Source of the DNA: Nocardia blacklockiae | Lineage (GTDB): Bacteria > Actinomycetota > Actinomycetes > Mycobacteriales > Mycobacteriaceae | DNA: 64,000 nt | Assembly (NCBI RefSeq): GCF_015477355.1 | Contig: NZ_JADLRJ010000005.1 | Span: 186,001 to 250,000, forward strand | Direction: 5' to 3' | Shown: positions 61,563 through 64,000 of the stretch, one piece after another | How positions within the stretch are numbered: the first letter of the stretch is position 1 | Layout of the letters: every line of letters starts with the position of its first letter | The notes under the pieces: generated by a model | Databases searched by the model: none | What the model was told of the DNA's origin: nothing | Seen by the model: only the letters and a program-made list of their open reading frames with translations | Made by a program: the position numbers and the translations under genes

Positions 61563-62481
61563 AGCGGATCCTCGGGTCGAGCGCGGCGTAGAGCAGGTCG
61601 ACGATCAGGTTCGAGATCAGGAAGATCACGATCAGCACCGTCACGAAGGCCACCACCGTCGGCGGCTCGCCGCGCGTGATCGCCTGGTAGAGCGTGCCGC
61701 CCACGCCGGGGATGTTGAAGATGCCCTCGGTGACGACCGCGCCGCCCATCAGCGCGCCGAGATCCGCGCCGAGGAAGGTGATCACCGGGATCATCGAGTT
61801 CCGCAGGATGTGCACGCCGATCACCCGCCGCCGGGTCAGTCCCTTGGCGGTGGCGGTGCGCACGTAGTCGGCGGACATGTTCTCCGCCACCGAGTTTCGG
61901 GTCAGCCGCAGCACATAGGCGAACGACAGCGCGCCCAGCACGAACGCCGGAACGAGCAGATCGGTGAAACTCGCCTTGCCCGTGACGGTCACGGGCGCGA
62001 TGCCCCATTTCACGCCGAGCAGGAACTGCGCGAGGAAACCGAGCACGAAGATCGGCACCGCGATGATGACCAGGCTGAGCACCAGCATCGTGGAGTCGAA
62101 CAGCTTGCCCTTGCGCAATCCGGCGACCAGACCGAACGCGATGCCGAACACGGCCTCGATCACCACCGCCATGACCGCCAGGCGCAACGTGATCGGGAAG
62201 GCCCGCGCCAGCTCGTCCCGCACCGGACGCCCGGAGAACGAGGTGCCGAAATCGAAGGTGACGATGCCCTTCAGATACTCCAGATACTGGATGACGAACG
62301 GCTGATCGAGGTGGTAGCGGGCGCGCAGGGTGGCCTCGACCGCCGGGGTCATCGGCCGGTCGCCCGCCAGCGCCCGGATCGGATCACCGGGGATCAGGAA
62401 CACCATCGCGTAGATCAGCAGCGTCGCTCCGAGGAAGACCGGAATCATCTGGAGCAGCCGCCGCACGACATACCAGGCCAT
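61555..62481 (-). CDS. dppB: Dipeptide/oligopeptide ABC transporter permease
   Basis: 308 residues. The typical OppB start is WYVVRRLLQMIPVFLGATLLIYAM. FLIPGDPIRALAGD, FDFGTSFSGRPV and YVRTATAKGLTRRRVIGVHILRN (the coupling loop to the ATPase) follow, with six TM helices. ATG 62481 lies eight bases after the dppA stop. It is the second gene of dppABCD, all read in one direction. Confidence 0.95.
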   Translation of the reverse strand: MAWYVVRRLLQMIPVFLGATLLIYAMVFLIPGDPIRALAGDRPMTPAVEATLRARYHLDQPFVIQYLEYLKGIVTFDFGTSFSGRPVRDELARAFPITLRLAVMAVVIEAVFGIAFGLVAGLRKGKLFDSTMLVLSLVIIAVPIFVLGFLAQFLLGVKWGIAPVTVTGKASFTDLLVPAFVLGALSFAYVLRLTRNSVAENMSADYVRTATAKGLTRRRVIGVHILRNSMIPVITFLGADLGALMGGAVVTEGIFNIPGVGGTLYQAITRGEPPTVVAFVTVLIVIFLISNLIVDLLYAALDPRIRYA

Positions 62482-62489
62482 GCGCGCGG

Positions 62490-64000
62490 CTACTTCTCGA
62501 TGTTCTCGAAATCGAACAGACCGCTCCAGGCGACCTGCGCGTTCTTCACCTTGTCCGAGCGCCCGGCCGCGACGTCGTAGTCGAAGACGGGGATGTCGGC
62601 CATGTCCTTGAACAGCACCTGCTGGGCCTGGGCGACCAGGTCGTAGGCCTGCTCCGGGGTGGGCGCGGCCTGCGCGGCGAACAGCAGGCGGTCGAAGTCG
62701 GGGCTGCTGTAGTCGGCGTTGTTGGTGGCCGAGCCGGTGAGGTACAGCGCGGTCAGGAACTCGAACATCGACGGGTAGTCGCCCTGCCAGCCGTAGCGGA
62801 ACGCCTTGCCGACGGTCTTGGCGTTGATCTCGTCGCGAATGTTCTTGAACGTCGGATACGGCACGCCGACCGCCTCGATGCCCAGCACGTTCTTGACGCT
62901 GTTGGCGACGGCCTCGATCCACGCCTGGTGGCCGCCGTCGGAGTTGTAGGCGATCTCGTACCTGCCCGACCACGGCGAGATAGCGTCGGCCTGCGCCCAC
63001 AGCTTCTTGGCCTCGTCCGGGTTGTATTGCAGCACTTCGGATCCGGGCAGGTTGTCGCGGAAGCCGTCGAGGGTGAAGGCGGTGAAGTCGCGGGCCGGGA
63101 CGCGGGTGCCGTGGAAGATGTTCTCCGCGATCTGCGGGCGGTTGATCGCCATCGAGATCGCCTTGCGGCGCAGCACGCCCTCCGGCCCGGCGAAGTGCGG
63201 GACGTTGGACTGGATGCCGATGTGCTGGCTGTAGGCGATCGGCTTGCTGATCGCGCGGTCGCCGAGGTCCTGCTTGTAGGTGGCCAGGGCGGTGTCGGGG
63301 ATGACGTCGAGGGCGTCGAGGTTGCCGGCCTGGAGATCGGCGTAGGCGGTGTCGAAGGACTGGTACATCACGAAGCGCAGGCCCTTGTTCTTGGCCGGGC
63401 GGCCGCCGTGGTAGGCGGGATTGGGCGTCAGCTCGATCTTGACGTTGTGTTCCCAGCTGTCGAACTTGTAGGGGCCGTTGCCGATCGGCTTCTCGCCGAA
63501 CGCCTTCATGTCCTGGTAGGCCGATTCGGGCAGCGGATAGAACGGCGCGAAGCCGAGTTCCAGCTCGAAGTCGATGGACGGCTGCTTCAGATCGACGGTG
63601 AAGGTGTGGTCGTCGACCACCTTCAGGCCCGACATCGTCTGTGCCTTGGGCGGATTCGCGGTGACGTCGTCGTAGCCGGCGATGGACGAGAAGGCCCAGT
63701 TCTGCAACTGGGCGTTGGTGCCGAGGGCGCCGTAGTTCCAGGCGTCGACGAAGGACTTCGCGGTCACCGGCGTGCCGTCGGAAAACGTCCAGTCCGGCTT
63801 GATGGTGATGGTGTAGTGCTGCCGGTCGGTGGTGTCGATGGACTGCGCCATCTCGTTGTGCGCCTTGCCGTCCGCGTCGTAGTACTTCAGCCCCGCGAAC
63901 AGCCGGTCGACCACGCGGCCGCCCATGTTCTCGTTGGTGTTGGTCGGGACCAGCGGGTTCTGCGGCTCCCCGGCGTTGACCGTGACGAGGTCGGTGCCGC
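62490..64000 (-). CDS. dppA: Peptide-binding lipoprotein of the ABC transporter, N-terminus outside window
   Basis: Extracytoplasmic solute-binding protein of family 5. 503 codons are present; the reading frame is open at the right edge, so the signal sequence and lipobox are not seen. Blocks are GGRVVDRLFAGLKYYDADGK, YTITIKPDWTFSDGTPVTAKSFVDAWNYG, KPSIDFELELGFAPFYPLP, PIGNGPYKFDSW, VLRRKAISMAINRPQIAENIF and YLTGSATNNADYSSPDFDRLL. It captures di- or oligopeptides for the dppBCD complex downstream. Confidence 0.93.
   Translation of the reverse strand, partial: GTDLVTVNAGEPQNPLVPTNTNENMGGRVVDRLFAGLKYYDADGKAHNEMAQSIDTTDRQHYTITIKPDWTFSDGTPVTAKSFVDAWNYGALGTNAQLQNWAFSSIAGYDDVTANPPKAQTMSGLKVVDDHTFTVDLKQPSIDFELELGFAPFYPLPESAYQDMKAFGEKPIGNGPYKFDSWEHNVKIELTPNPAYHGGRPAKNKGLRFVMYQSFDTAYADLQAGNLDALDVIPDTALATYKQDLGDRAISKPIAYSQHIGIQSNVPHFAGPEGVLRRKAISMAINRPQIAENIFHGTRVPARDFTAFTLDGFRDNLPGSEVLQYNPDEAKKLWAQADAISPWSGRYEIAYNSDGGHQAWIEAVANSVKNVLGIEAVGVPYPTFKNIRDEINAKTVGKAFRYGWQGDYPSMFEFLTALYLTGSATNNADYSSPDFDRLLFAAQAAPTPEQAYDLVAQAQQVLFKDMADIPVFDYDVAAGRSDKVKNAQVAWSGLFDFENIEK

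Overview
The window is very GC-rich and densely packed with overlapping genes. Its gene order follows the mycobacterial chromosome closely: a DUF2520 protein, folK-folB-folP-folE, ftsH, then hpt-tilS-metalloprotease-dacB-ppa, holB-topA-cspA-helicase, a tad pilus locus, a SerB-like phosphatase and dppABCD. This synteny, the GTG/TTG starts, the actinobacterial SAM-IV riboswitch and the Lys/Ala tails point to a mycolic-acid actinomycete, most likely Nocardia or a near relative. The genus is an inference from gene content and base composition only.

Region by region. 1-7.2 kb (minus strand): the 5' end of a DUF2520 gene (cut by the window edge), two membrane proteins, a translationally coupled folate operon and ftsH. 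7.2-23.4 kb: mixed accessory metabolism. It holds a PH/SHOCT-like protein, DUF1266, DUF2277, a PucR regulator divergent from an aldehyde dehydrogenase with a histone-like tail plus an SDR, two sugar/nucleoside kinases, a cyclase-family hydrolase coupled to a tandem pair of membrane Ser/Thr kinases, and an amidase facing a LysR regulator. 23.4-28.8 kb: purine salvage (hpt), tRNA-Ile lysidine synthase, a DUF2342 metalloprotease, dacB and ppa. 29-39 kb: a large SARP/NB-ARC/TPR regulator, a crotonase, a shortened OHCU-decarboxylase-like protein, a flavin reductase, a SAM-IV riboswitch ahead of a cysteine-desulfurase-like gene, and a TetR regulator divergent from an SDR/dehydrogenase pair. 39.1-41.7 kb: a visibly less GC-rich insert with an unknown membrane protein and a putative Fe(II)/2OG dioxygenase. 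41.7-50.4 kb: VOC protein, tRNA-Thr(CGT), holB, DinB, topA, cspA and an MrfA/Hrq1-type helicase. 50.7-56.5 kb: tad/Flp pilus operon on the minus strand. 56.8-64 kb: SerB-like HAD phosphatase, a degenerate Fic-like protein and the dppDCB genes plus most of dppA.

The most unusual feature is in the tad locus. Each junction tadA-tadB, tadB-tadC and tadC-pilin carries an insert of about 320-440 bp with internal repeats whose unit or spacing is a multiple of three (60 bp, 24 bp, 54/60 bp). At the first two junctions the insert is one open reading frame whose start overlaps the upstream stop as ATGA and whose own stop overlaps the next gene's start as ATGA. These look like small coupling proteins, or translational conduits, inside the pilus operon. 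The second notable find is the tandem kinase pair, in which one member has lost the VAVK lysine and the glycine loop and so looks like a pseudokinase partner of its neighbour.

Housekeeping genes are tightly coupled (4-bp ATGA/GTGA overlaps are common). Where genes converge, strong perfect hairpins without U-tracts mark probable terminators at about 8.47, 28.8 and 35.6 kb. Similar hairpins follow hpt, cspA and the Fic-like gene.
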